Assembly (NCBI RefSeq): GCF_002205845.1
Contig: NZ_NISI01000010.1
Location: forward strand, 62,001-126,000
Length of the DNA: 64,000 nucleotides
DNA from: Roseateles puraquae
GTDB lineage: Bacteria > Pseudomonadota > Gammaproteobacteria > Burkholderiales > Burkholderiaceae_C
Reading direction: 5' to 3'
In this document: one piece after another, positions 26,772 to 35,361 of the stretch
Numbering within the stretch: position 1 is the first letter of the stretch
Layout of the letters: each line of letters opens with the position of its first letter
Translations under genes and position numbers: made by a program
The notes under the pieces: model-generated
What the model was told of the DNA's origin: nothing
Database searches by the model: none
Seen by the model: the letters and a program-made list of their open reading frames with translations, nothing else

Positions 26772-28051
26772 TCAGGCCGCCGCGGGCAGCCCTCGGCGCA
26801 TCTGGATGGCCTCCGCCACGTGGGCCGTGGCCAGGGTGTCGCTGCCGGCGAGGTCGGCCACGGTGCGGGCCACGCGCAGTACGCGGTGAAAGCTGCGTGC
26901 TGACCAGCCGAGCTTCTCGGCCGACCGGTCCAGCAACGTGCGCGCTGCGGGCTGCAACTCGGCATGGGCCGCCAGGTCCTGCGCGGCCAGTTGCGCATTG
27001 GCCACGCCCTGCCGTGCCAGCGCCCGCTCGCGAGCCTTGGCCACGCGCGCAGCCACCGCCGCGCTGGCTTCGCCCGTGGCCAGGTCTTGAAGCTCGCGCG
27101 GGGGGATGACCGGCACGTCGATGACGAGGTCGAGCCGGTCCAGGAATGGGCCGCTGAGCCGGCCCTGGTAGCGGGCGATCTGGTCAGGCGTGCAGCGGCA
27201 GGCGCGCAACGGGTTGCCGAGATGGCCGCAAGGGCAGGGGTTCATGGCCGCCACGAGCTGGAAGCGCGCGGGAAACTCGGCCTGCCGGGCCGCGCGGGAG
27301 ATCAGGATGCGGCCGGTCTCCAGAGGCTCGCGCAAGGCTTCCAGTGCGGCACGCTGGAACTCGGGCAGTTCGTCCAGGAACAGCACGCCATGCAGGGCCA
27401 GCGAGATCTCGCCCGGCCGCGGCGGCGAGCCGCCGCCCACCAGGGCCACGCTCGAGGCCGAGTGATGCGGTGCCCGGAACGGCCGCTGGCCCCAGCGGGC
27501 GAGGTCGAACTGGCCCGCGAGGCTCAGCACGGCCGCGGAGGCGAGGGCGTCGTCATCCCCCAGGGGCGGCAGCAGGCCGGGCAGGCGCTGGGCGAGCATG
27601 GATTTGCCCGTGCCCGGCGGCCCGGTCATCAGCAGCGAATGGCCACCCGCAGCAGCCACCTCCAGCGCGCGCTTCGGGCCGGCCTGGCCTTTGATGTCGG
27701 CCAGGTCCGGCAACCCGGCCTGGGCCTGGCGGGGCAGGGCGGTGGCGCGCGGCAGGGCTTCGCCGTCGGGCTGCAGTGCGGCCACGACGTCGAGCAGGTG
27801 CCGGGCCTGGCGCACCACCAGGCCTTCCACCAGGGCCGCTTCGCTGGCGCTGGCGGGTGGCAGCAGCAGTTCCTGCGCGCCGCCTGCCTGCCGCAAGGCC
27901 AGGGCCATGGCCAGCGCGCCGCGCACCGGGCGCAGTTCGCCCGCCAGGGACAGCTCCCCGGCGCATTCAAACGTGGCCAGCCGGGCGGCGTCGATCTGGC
28001 CGTTGGCCGCGAGCAGGCCCAAGGCCATGGGCAGGTCGAACCGGCCACCTT
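26772..28051 (-). pseudogene. comM: comM (YifB family Mg-chelatase-like ATPase), 3' fragment interrupted by transposon
   Basis: ComM is an AAA+ helicase that promotes branch migration during natural transformation. This part encodes about 425 residues from GGRFDLPMALGLLAANGQIDAARL onward, with Walker A GPPGTGKSMLAQRLPGLLPP, Walker B GVLFLDELPEF, the PCPCGHLGNPLRACRC region and the C-terminal YQGRLSGPFLDRLDLVIDVP. The reading frame upstream of GGRFDLP enters the transposon end and loses all similarity. The missing upstream codons (…APADLPKEG) lie at 55812-55955, joined in frame if the transposon and one copy of ACCTT are removed. The gene is therefore disrupted and presumably non-functional. 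Confidence 0.95.
28047..28051. repeat. Target-site duplication, left copy (ACCTT)
   Basis: ACCTT directly precedes the terminal TGACA of the transposon left end and is matched by ACCTT at 55812-55816 just after the right terminus. A 5-bp duplication is the rule for Tn7-like transposition. Confidence 0.93.
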
Positions 28052-28084
28052 TGACAGGAGGGTTTATATTTGCGAAGTTATCAG
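28052..28084 (+). repeat. Transposon left terminal inverted repeat
   Basis: Begins TGACA, contains the TnsB-site-like core TATTTGCGAAGTT and ends immediately before the first ATG of tnsA. Only one such core is evident at this end. Confidence 0.9.
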
Positions 28085-28963
28085 ATGAATATTCGCGAGG
28101 CCGCAATTCAGGAGCTCCGGCTGAGGCGCCAACGCCTGGTGCAGGCGCTCGCGTCCTCGGACGGTGCGGTTCCCCGGAACAAGATTGGCGCATCGATCTT
28201 CCCGATGGTTCGTCAGCCGTCCACGTCCAACCGTGGAACGAAGGGGCACGTTCACTGTTTCAAGGCCGGCGGCCACGTCCCCCATGAGTCCGACGTCGAA
28301 CGCAAGTTCTACAAGCTCATGGAGTGGGACTACTCGGTTGAGACCTTCGTTGTACAGCCGTTCAAGGTGCCCTACCGACTCGGCAACGGCAGGATAAGCC
28401 ACTACACGCCTGACTGCTTCGCGATCTCCAGCGACGTCTTCCTCGATGACGGACCGAAGTACGCGCCGACCGCGTTCGAGATCAAGACCAAGGAGCAGCT
28501 CGCAGAAGAATGGTCAGATCTCAAGCCCAAGCTCCGGGCGGCGCGCTCGTTCCTCAGTGAATCTGGCTTCCGCTTTCGGATCCTGACGGAGGACCGCATC
28601 CATCCGCAGTTCTTGGAGAACGTGGAGTTCCTCCTGGGCTATCGCGGGCCGCGATTCATGATTCGGTCGGCGAAGGATCGCGAGATCGTCGATCGGCTCA
28701 TCTGGGCGGTGAAGCGTTCGAACGACGACTTCACTCCCCGCGAGCTGCTGCACCGGGTCAAGGATGTCGCTACGCGCGGTGACGTGATCCCCTGGATGTG
28801 GAATCTCTATGCGGACTACGTCTTCCAGTGCGATCTGCTCGTCCCACTGACGCTGGATACGGTGTCGTGGCGAGTCGGCGACGCCGGCAGCGGCATGTTG
28901 AACTTGGGCGGGCCTGACAACCGTGCTGATTGGCGCCAACCGGACAATGACTGGCGTCGTTGA
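28085..28963 (+). CDS. tnsA: TnsA-like transposon endonuclease
   Basis: 292 aa. TnsA cuts the 5' strands at the transposon ends, allowing cut-and-paste transposition with TnsB. Residues about 50-135 match the TnsA nuclease core: HESDVERKFYKLMEWD (Glu72), SHYTPDCF (Asp110) and AFEIKTKEQ (Glu132, Lys134), a PD-(D/E)xK-type site. The C-terminal half (about 170-290) corresponds to the helical TnsA C-terminal domain that contacts TnsC. The ATG at 28085 lies directly at the inner edge of the terminal repeat with only a weak GAAG upstream; a later start (for example Met41) is possible. The end overlaps the tnsB start by 17 bp. Confidence 0.88.
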   Translation: MNIREAAIQELRLRRQRLVQALASSDGAVPRNKIGASIFPMVRQPSTSNRGTKGHVHCFKAGGHVPHESDVERKFYKLMEWDYSVETFVVQPFKVPYRLGNGRISHYTPDCFAISSDVFLDDGPKYAPTAFEIKTKEQLAEEWSDLKPKLRAARSFLSESGFRFRILTEDRIHPQFLENVEFLLGYRGPRFMIRSAKDREIVDRLIWAVKRSNDDFTPRELLHRVKDVATRGDVIPWMWNLYADYVFQCDLLVPLTLDTVSWRVGDAGSGMLNLGGPDNRADWRQPDNDWRR

Positions 28964-30893
28964 GATCCGGCCCGGCGCCCTCGTCTCCTTGGCCGACGGT
29001 GAGGCCTACATCATCGTCAAGCTTCGGACGGCCGACATGGTGCTCATCGAGCATCGTGAGAGCTTCAAGCGCAAGTCGGTTGCGCTCGCCGATCTCCGTC
29101 CAGTCGCCTCCGCCGACGACGACTCACATGACGTGCCACCCGAGCAGGTCAATGACGAGCGGTGGGAGGCCGCCCGGGACAAGGCCACGGCGGTTGAACG
29201 GGTGTTCGAGCTCGGCGGCGGAGAGGCCGTCGTGAAGAAGGTGGCCGAGGAGTTTGAAGTCCACCCTTCAACGCTCTATCGCTGGATCGACAACTTCTCG
29301 AGGTCCGGCCGAGTCATTGACCTTTACCGCAAGTCTCGCAATGACGCCGGCAAGACCCGACTTAGCATGCGCGCAGAGGCCTTGATGCGCAGTGTCATCC
29401 GAACGTTCCATCGCACGCAGGAGCGGCCGTCACCGGCACAAAGCCACCGAGAACTCGATCGACGCTGCAAGCTCAAAGGCCTGCCGACGCCCTCCATGGA
29501 CACCTTCAGGGGCCGGCTGCTGATGTGCGAGCAGCGCGAGTTGTCCCGAGGGCGTGGGCAAATCCGGCGGTCGAACAAGCAGCGCCTGAACAAGGCAAGC
29601 CTGGAGGGCGGCAACTTTCCCTATGCCTTCGTGCAGATCGATCACACGCGGGTCGACATCCAGCTGGTCGACGGCGAGTACCGAATTCCCATCGGCCGAC
29701 CCTGGATCACCGTCGCCATCGATGTTTTCAGCCGGATGTGCGTCGGCTACTACATCAGCTTCGATCCGCCGGGCATGCTGGGCACGGGGTTGTGCCTCAC
29801 GCATGCGATCCGGAACAAGCAGGAGTGGATGGCCAAGCTGGGCGTCGATTACGACTATCCGTGCCAGGGCCTGCCGCGCGTCGTGCACGCCGACAACGCC
29901 AAGGAGTTCCGTGGCAATTCCCTGCAAGCGGTCTGCGATGTGCACCATATCGACCTGCGCTTTCGGAAGAAGCGCAAGCCGCAGCATGGCGCCTACATCG
30001 AGCGCTACATGGGCACGCTGATGTCGGAGATCCATGCTCTGCCCGGCACGACCTTCTCAAATGTCGTCGAGAGGGAAGAGTACGACTCGGAAGGCAAGGC
30101 CGTTTTTTCGCTGCCGGCCTTCGAGCGCTGGCTCGCCCACCTGATCCTAGGGGACTATCACAACCGACCGCACTCCGGCCTCAATGACACGCCGCCGCTT
30201 ATCGTGTTCAAGCGTGGCCTCACCGGCGAGAGCGGCCTGCCGACGGGATCGCTACGAATCGAGGCGGACGAGCGTCGGCTTTACCTGGACTTCCTGCCCC
30301 AGTTCGAACGCACCATCCAGCAGTACGGTGTCCAGGTCGACGACATCCACTACTCGCACGACGTGCTGCGGCGATGGGTCGGAGCCCGTGATCCCAGCAA
30401 CCCGCGGCGGGCCAGGCAGTTCCTCTTCAAGCGGGACCCGCGAGACATCGCGGTCATCTATTTCAAAGATCCGGAGACCGACCAGTACTACCCGATCCCG
30501 TATCGCACGCTCTCCAACCCCCACATGAGCATCTGGGAGCTCGATCGGGTGAAGCGCTACCTCAAGGAGATGGGCCGTAGCGAGGTCGACGAGCAGACCA
30601 TCATGGCGGCGCGCAACGATATGGTGGCCGTGCGCGAAAGCGAGTCGGCCTTGACGGCGGCGGTCAAGCGCGGCCGCTACACCCGCGACCAGCGGGACGC
30701 CGTTCGTCGCAGAGAATCGCCGCAGCCGGAGTTCGGTCCGCAGGCGGTAGGTCACCCAGGCGACCTGCCAGAGCCGGCCAGCCCCACCCCGGCAGATGGG
30801 GATGCCACTCCCGGGTTGGGCGGCGCTGGAGCCAGTACTTCGGCTCCCGCAGGCCGGGCGGCGAAGCCCTTTGACGAGATCGAAGACTATTGA
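28947..30893 (+). CDS. tnsB: TnsB/TniA-type DDE transposase
   Basis: 648 aa from ATG 28947 (a GTG at 28923 is also in frame). An N-terminal helix-turn-helix region (GGGEAVVKKVAEEFEVHPSTLYRWIDNF) is followed by the RNase H-fold catalytic core with Asp232 (VQIDHTRVD), Asp316 (HADNAKEF) and Glu352 (GAYIERYMG), then the Mu-type C-terminal beta-barrel and a Pro/Gly/Ala-rich tail ending FDEIEDY, likely the TnsC-contact tail. It binds the terminal repeats and joins 3' ends to the target. Its overlap with tnsA suggests translational coupling. Confidence 0.95.
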   Translation: MTGVVEIRPGALVSLADGEAYIIVKLRTADMVLIEHRESFKRKSVALADLRPVASADDDSHDVPPEQVNDERWEAARDKATAVERVFELGGGEAVVKKVAEEFEVHPSTLYRWIDNFSRSGRVIDLYRKSRNDAGKTRLSMRAEALMRSVIRTFHRTQERPSPAQSHRELDRRCKLKGLPTPSMDTFRGRLLMCEQRELSRGRGQIRRSNKQRLNKASLEGGNFPYAFVQIDHTRVDIQLVDGEYRIPIGRPWITVAIDVFSRMCVGYYISFDPPGMLGTGLCLTHAIRNKQEWMAKLGVDYDYPCQGLPRVVHADNAKEFRGNSLQAVCDVHHIDLRFRKKRKPQHGAYIERYMGTLMSEIHALPGTTFSNVVEREEYDSEGKAVFSLPAFERWLAHLILGDYHNRPHSGLNDTPPLIVFKRGLTGESGLPTGSLRIEADERRLYLDFLPQFERTIQQYGVQVDDIHYSHDVLRRWVGARDPSNPRRARQFLFKRDPRDIAVIYFKDPETDQYYPIPYRTLSNPHMSIWELDRVKRYLKEMGRSEVDEQTIMAARNDMVAVRESESALTAAVKRGRYTRDQRDAVRRRESPQPEFGPQAVGHPGDLPEPASPTPADGDATPGLGGAGASTSAPAGRAAKPFDEIEDY

Positions 30894-30914
30894 TGCGACC
30901 GGCGTGGGGGTGCG

Positions 30915-31895
30915 ATGGGCAATGGAGGCGAAGAGCCCAAGGAGCTCTTTGGGCAGGCGTTTGGCCGACGTCCGGACGCGGGGAACAGCCCTGCACCGCA
31001 GGAGCCGGCGGAGCCTGAGGCGCTCGATCTCGAGACCCGGCTCAGGCTGTTGAAGCGGCCCTTCTGGATCGGCTACGACCGCGCCGTCCAGATCCGCGCG
31101 CGCATCGAGGACCTGCTCGACACGCCCTACTCGGACCGCGTCACCAGCTGCGCGGTGATCGCGCCCTCGTACAACGGCAAGACCAGCATCCTGCGCAACG
31201 TGCAGCGCCGGCACAACGTGCTGCCTCCCGACTACCAGCAAAGTCCCTCGCGCCCGGAGATCAAGATTCCGGTGTTCTTCATGCAGGCGCCGCCGGTCCC
31301 GGACGAAGACCGCCTCTTGGACGCCGTGCTGAGACTGCTCTGCATACAGGGCTCGCCCCGCGAGCCGACCGAGCACAAGATCTCCCGCATCCAGGCGGTG
31401 TTCGTCGGGCTCGGCGTGAAGCTGCTGGCCATCGACGAATTCGGCTTCTACCAAGCGGGCAGCCATGACCGTCAGAAGAAGGCGCTCAACGGCCTCAAGT
31501 ACCTGGGCAACTATCTCCAGATACCGATGGTCATTGCTGCGGTGGAAGAAGGCTTGAACGTGCTCTCGGCCAACGAGGAGATCGCGAACCGCTTCCCCGC
31601 CGAACATCTACCGAGATGGAAAGCCAACGACCAGAACACACTGAGCCTGCTGGCCTCGTTTGAGTCGAAGCTGGGCCTGCGCAAGCCGTCCAACCTCGGT
31701 ACCGAAGGCATGGCCAAGCTCATCATCGCCAACACGGGCGGCATCCTCGGACACATGCACGACCTGGTGCGTGAACTGGCCAAGAAGGCTCTGCGCTCGG
31801 GCGCGGAGCAGATCGTCGAGGCCGACCTGAAGCCGGAGGGACTCAAGCAGATCCGGTGGGTCATTCCAAGCCTGCGTCACCAGCGCCCGGTGTAG
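30915..31895 (+). CDS. tnsC: TnsC/TniB-type AAA+ regulator
   Basis: 326 aa. Walker A is APSYNGKTSIL (Lys89, Thr90) and Walker B is KLLAIDEFGFYQ (Asp174, Glu175); the context RAVQIRARIEDLL and GLKYLGNYLQIPMVIAAVEEGLNVL matches TniB/TnsC proteins. It links target selection by TniQ to TnsAB activation through ATP-dependent assembly on DNA. It starts 21 bp after tnsB and ends 4 bp before tniQ, so all four genes form one operon. Confidence 0.93.
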   Translation: MGNGGEEPKELFGQAFGRRPDAGNSPAPQEPAEPEALDLETRLRLLKRPFWIGYDRAVQIRARIEDLLDTPYSDRVTSCAVIAPSYNGKTSILRNVQRRHNVLPPDYQQSPSRPEIKIPVFFMQAPPVPDEDRLLDAVLRLLCIQGSPREPTEHKISRIQAVFVGLGVKLLAIDEFGFYQAGSHDRQKKALNGLKYLGNYLQIPMVIAAVEEGLNVLSANEEIANRFPAEHLPRWKANDQNTLSLLASFESKLGLRKPSNLGTEGMAKLIIANTGGILGHMHDLVRELAKKALRSGAEQIVEADLKPEGLKQIRWVIPSLRHQRPV

Positions 31896-31899
31896 CGGC

Positions 31900-33165
31900 G
31901 TGGCGGCCGAGCAGCAAGAGCTCTGGCCTGGGCAGATCTACGGTGAGGCACTGAGACGCCGGGCACTACCGGTCACTCGCAGCATGATCGCGGGCGAGGC
32001 GTTCAGCTCGTGGTTCATCCGCCTGGCCGATGCCCATGGCATGTCAGTACAGCAACTGGGCTTTTGGCTCATGGGCCGGGGCCGCCAGGTCTTCGCCGAG
32101 GATGTCGACCGGGGTGCCTGGGAGCATCTGCTGGACACGGTGGCGGTCGCCGCGGGCCAGCCGCTGGGAACCCTGGCTGCGGGCACCTTGCGATCCTACG
32201 AAGGGGTCCTCTGGGGAGAGCTTCCCAGGCAAGGCACGGCACGATGGGTGCTGCCGATCATCAAGCGATGCACGCTGCGCGACGGCTATGGGGTCCAGTA
32301 CTGCCCGCTGTGTCTGGCCACGGATGAGGCGCCGCACCTTCGCTTGGTGTGGCGGCTGGCCTTCACCGTCGCGTGCCCGGAACACGGCTGCCTGCTGCTG
32401 GACCGGTGCGACCGCTGCAATTCACCCGTGGCGCCGCATCGCTGGCGGACCGGCGCGCTTCGCGAACTGGGCAGCTCGGGCATCGTGCGGTGTCAGGCTT
32501 GCGGCGCCGACCGCCGGCGCTCTCGCATTGGGGGGGCCGGACCGCCGTTGATTGCCGCGCAAGCTCGCCTGACCGATGCGCTTCAGAAGGGCCACACCGC
32601 CCTCGAGGGTCAGTCCGTGCATGGCCTGTCCTTCTTTGCCGGCGCGGCCATGATCTGGTCCTTGCTGGACGATCCTCGTGACGCCCTGGCGGTATGGGAT
32701 GAACTCGAGCTTGACGTGCCCACCTTCGTCCAAAGCACGGCGGAGCGCTACGGCAGCTTTGAGCGGCGAAGCGTCTTCGAGCGGGCCCAGTTGCTGGAAG
32801 CGTTCGAACGCCTGCTCTGCCGGGGCGTGGATGACTTCATTCGAGGGCTGTCGCTGCGCGGGTTCTCCAGCCGCAGTCTGCTGCGCTTCAGCACGTCGGT
32901 GCGAGCCCCCGCTCCCTTCTGGTACTGGAGCATCGTGCGTGACCACCTGGACCGGACGATGTACACGGCGAGCGATGGTGAGTTGGACGAGGCGATACGC
33001 CACCAGCTGCGCATCGATGGCGGGTGCTTCGCCCGCGCCAGCGAAGTCTGCCGGTTGCTCGGAATGGCGACCAGCAGCAGTGCGCGAGTTGGCAGGCGCA
33101 TGAGGGAACTGGGGGTGCCTTGCTACCGTGCGTCGCCGCAAGACACAGGATGCACCCTCGGGTGA
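31900..33165 (+). CDS. tniQ: TniQ/TnsD-type target selector
   Basis: 421 aa, GTG start 4 bp after tnsC. The TniQ zinc-binding region is clear: YCPLCLATDE...FTVACPEHGCLLLDRCDRCNSPV, followed by a second cysteine pair CQACGAD. The remaining about 200 C-terminal residues have helix-rich content (including VDDFIRGLSLRGFSSRSLLRF and ARASEVCRLLGMATSSSARVGRRMRELG, helix-turn-helix-like), longer than the short TniQ of CRISPR-associated Tn7 elements and closer to DNA-binding TnsD-like proteins. It is the best candidate for the protein that recognises the comM site. Confidence 0.92.
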   Translation: MAAEQQELWPGQIYGEALRRRALPVTRSMIAGEAFSSWFIRLADAHGMSVQQLGFWLMGRGRQVFAEDVDRGAWEHLLDTVAVAAGQPLGTLAAGTLRSYEGVLWGELPRQGTARWVLPIIKRCTLRDGYGVQYCPLCLATDEAPHLRLVWRLAFTVACPEHGCLLLDRCDRCNSPVAPHRWRTGALRELGSSGIVRCQACGADRRRSRIGGAGPPLIAAQARLTDALQKGHTALEGQSVHGLSFFAGAAMIWSLLDDPRDALAVWDELELDVPTFVQSTAERYGSFERRSVFERAQLLEAFERLLCRGVDDFIRGLSLRGFSSRSLLRFSTSVRAPAPFWYWSIVRDHLDRTMYTASDGELDEAIRHQLRIDGGCFARASEVCRLLGMATSSSARVGRRMRELGVPCYRASPQDTGCTLG

Positions 33166-33250
33166 CGACCTCAGGGACGGCACCGATGCGGACTCCGGTG
33201 GCAAACTGAGCCCATAGGCGAAGTGCCAGCCGACCTCTGGAACAACACCC

Positions 33251-33475
33251 ATGAAACGCATCCGCGTCGCGAAGGGCAAGCACGTCATGATCTCTGCCGA
33301 ATTGGCCGAGAAGGCTGAGCGGGTGTTCGGCCGCGGCTTGTCGCACGAGGTAGTGCGGACATTGGCGACGCTGGAGCCCAAGAGCCGTTCGACGCTCATG
33401 GCAGGTAGTGCCAAGCCGCTCGCGCTGGCCAGGTCGCAGGCTCGAACGAAGAAGAAGGCTTCCAGCGACTCCTAG
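33251..33475 (+). CDS. Small basic hypothetical protein downstream of tniQ
   Basis: 74 aa, rich in Lys/Arg at the C-terminus (ARSQARTKKKASSDS). It follows tniQ on the same strand after 85 bp. No recognisable family; the ribosome-binding site is weak. It could be a transposon accessory protein or a spurious frame. Confidence 0.4.
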   Translation: MKRIRVAKGKHVMISAELAEKAERVFGRGLSHEVVRTLATLEPKSRSTLMAGSAKPLALARSQARTKKKASSDS

Positions 33476-33660
33476 ACGTCTTGCTCGGAGCGGAAGCGCT
33501 CGTGCCAGGCAAAGCTCGGTCGCTTTCTTGTCGGTGCGTGGGTGGCAGTCCACAGCAGCCCCTTAAGCAGGCTCGATGCGCGGGCCCAGGCGTCCTCGCC
33601 GGTCAGACTTCCTCGCGCAGCCGGTCGGCAAGCGCCAGTGAGGGCTTCTTTCCCCCCAGG

Positions 33661-34761
33661 TCACACGAGATGGCGGGCGCCTTCAAAGCCAATGTACAGG
33701 CCGACCACGAGAATCAGCGCGCCAGAGAAGTAAGGTGCCTTGCGCGCGAACTCCCCGAACCCGCTCCAGCGCTTCGATACGTGCTTCACGCTGAGTGCAG
33801 CCATCGCACCGGAGACCACCATCGTCAGCGCCAGCCCGACACTGAAACACAGCACCAGCGCGGCCCCGAGCGTGAATTGCTTCAGCTGCAGACAAAGCAA
33901 CAGGACCGTGATCGAGGCCGGGCACGGAATGAGGCCGCCGGTGAGACCGAAGATGATGATCTGCGTCGTCGTGACCTCGCGGTTCGCAAAGCGCCGCTTG
34001 ATGTCGTTGGCGTGGGCACGCTCGTGCGCGTCCTGGTACTCCAGGTCACCTACCTCCAGCCCTTCGTGATGGTGGTCGTGTTCATGCTCGGTGAACGCCA
34101 GGTCATAGTCGTGCCGATGGCCTTCGTCTCCCAGGCTTAGCCGCGCTTCGAATTCATGCGGCTCGGGAATCTCGTCGACGGACTCCAGATAGCCCTTGCC
34201 CTCTGTGAAGCGGAAGGTTTGACGAGCACCGTCAGGACGGGTCGTCGTGACCTCAACCTCGCCCGCCGACCAGCGGTGGCCGTTCTCGATGTGCAGGCGA
34301 AAGCGTGGCGGCACGCCGGTCTCAAAGACTTCCAGCCGGACCGTACCGTGACCCGTATCGACCCGCTTCAGCTCGTCATGGTCATGATGGTGGTCATGGT
34401 CATGGCTGTGCCCATGACTGCGCTGATCGCGCCAAGTACGCCACAGCATCCAGGCGGCAACGCCGACGATGAGCACGGCGGAGGCGACCTGGAAGTACGG
34501 CTCCGTGGCCTCAGCGTTCCAGTTGCGGCCGAAGTAGAGGCCGGCGAGCGCGACCAGCCAGACGACGGCGGTGTGGGACAGCGTCGCCGACAGCCCCAAC
34601 AGAACGGCCTGCGTGAGCGTACCGCGGATGGCCACGATGAAGGCGGCCATCATCGTCTTTGAATGACCGGGCTCCAGGCCATGAAGAGCGCCGAGCAAGA
34701 TGGCGCTGGGCACGAAGAGCCAGGCGTTGCCTTGCTGCAGTAAGGATGCGAAGTCGGTCAT
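33661..34761 (-). CDS. rcnA: Nickel/cobalt efflux transporter, RcnA/NicO family
   Basis: 366 aa with six or more membrane spans. N-terminal ILLGALHGLEPGHSKTMMAAFIVAIRGT is the NicO/RcnA signature. A long cytoplasmic or periplasmic insert (about 118-255) is very histidine-rich (HGHSHDHDHHHDHDE, HEHDHHHEG), a metal-binding loop. The C-terminal half has FGLTGGLIPCPASITVLLLCLQL. It exports Ni2+/Co2+ across the inner membrane. The divergent rcnR and two operator-like sites lie in the intergenic region, indicating derepression by metal. Confidence 0.93.
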   Translation of the reverse strand: MTDFASLLQQGNAWLFVPSAILLGALHGLEPGHSKTMMAAFIVAIRGTLTQAVLLGLSATLSHTAVVWLVALAGLYFGRNWNAEATEPYFQVASAVLIVGVAAWMLWRTWRDQRSHGHSHDHDHHHDHDELKRVDTGHGTVRLEVFETGVPPRFRLHIENGHRWSAGEVEVTTTRPDGARQTFRFTEGKGYLESVDEIPEPHEFEARLSLGDEGHRHDYDLAFTEHEHDHHHEGLEVGDLEYQDAHERAHANDIKRRFANREVTTTQIIIFGLTGGLIPCPASITVLLLCLQLKQFTLGAALVLCFSVGLALTMVVSGAMAALSVKHVSKRWSGFGEFARKAPYFSGALILVVGLYIGFEGARHLV

Positions 34762-34790
34762 GAAATACGGTTGTTGATGAGTTCGTTTGG

Positions 34791-34828
34791 TACCCCACCC
34801 CAGTACCTTTGCGTACTCTACCCCAGTA
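34791..34828. promoter_or_regulatory. Tandem RcnR-type operators between rcnA and rcnR
   Basis: Two related 15-bp sites, read on the minus strand as TACTGGGGTGGGGTA (34791-34805) and TACTGGGGTAGAGTA (34814-34828), spaced 23 bp. Both share TACTGGGG, and the second has TACT...AGTA ends, resembling the G-tract sites bound by RcnR-family repressors. Their place between divergent rcnA and rcnR supports control of both genes. Confidence 0.8.
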
Positions 34829-34846
34829 CCCTGATAAAGTCAGCCC

Positions 34847-35128
34847 ATGTCCCACACAGTCACCGGTCAAAAGAGTCTTCTTGCACGCGTGCGCCGCATC
34901 AAAGGCCAGGCTGACGGCCTCGAACGCCTCATCGAGGCAGGGCAGGACTTGGACTGCGGCAAGGTGCTGCAGCAGATCGCCGCCATCCGAGGCGCGGTTG
35001 CCGGTTTGATGGCCGAAGTGCTGGAAGGCCACCTGCGCGACCATGTGGCGGCAGAGCACATCACGCCCGAGCAGCGTCAGGAAGAAATCGAAGAAGTCGT
35101 CTCTGTGCTTCGCACCTACCTGAAGTAG
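34847..35128 (+). CDS. rcnR: RcnR-type Ni/Co-responsive repressor
   Basis: 93 aa, CsoR/RcnR/FrmR family of helical DNA-binding proteins. Expected RcnR ligands are present as His3, Cys37, His62 and His66 (spacing equal to RcnR His3, Cys35, His60, His64 with a two-residue shift). FrmR-type formaldehyde sensors lack the last His, so nickel/cobalt sensing is favoured. It faces rcnA across the operator pair. Start ATG follows the second operator by 18 bp. Confidence 0.9.
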   Translation: MSHTVTGQKSLLARVRRIKGQADGLERLIEAGQDLDCGKVLQQIAAIRGAVAGLMAEVLEGHLRDHVAAEHITPEQRQEEIEEVVSVLRTYLK

Positions 35129-35189
35129 CCCTGATCGCATAGCGATGGCGAAGCACCACGTGCGATCGCCCTCGTCGAGCGATAATCCA

Positions 35190-35295
35190 ACCGTCATTGG
35201 GGAGTAGCCGCTCTTCGCCCGAAGAGGCTGACGTCAACACCTGGCCCGCAGGCCATGGCGTCAGCAGTTTCTCGACCTGGCAAGACCTTTGACCA
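35190..35295 (+). promoter_or_regulatory. yybP-ykoY (Mn2+) riboswitch
   Basis: The leader of the GDT1-type gene contains the conserved GGGGAGTAGC (35199 on), a hairpin CGCTCTTCGCCCGAAGAGG, the internal-loop element CTGACGTCAACA, a hairpin CTGGCCCGCAGGCCATGG, and the terminal GGCAAGACCTTTGACC. This order is that of the yybP-ykoY class, which senses Mn2+ and turns on Mn exporters and TMEM165/GDT1-like proteins. The exact edges are approximate. Confidence 0.8.
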
Positions 35296-35361
35296 CTTCG
35301 CCTCCGCACTGGCCGGGGAAGCGACGTGGTCATTCGTCTTGGGACCGGCCGTGGAACGTTT

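Noticed and set aside
25100-26998. 632-codon minus frame over the GGDEF-EAL gene
   Set aside because: Antisense shadow; the plus frame has all catalytic motifs.
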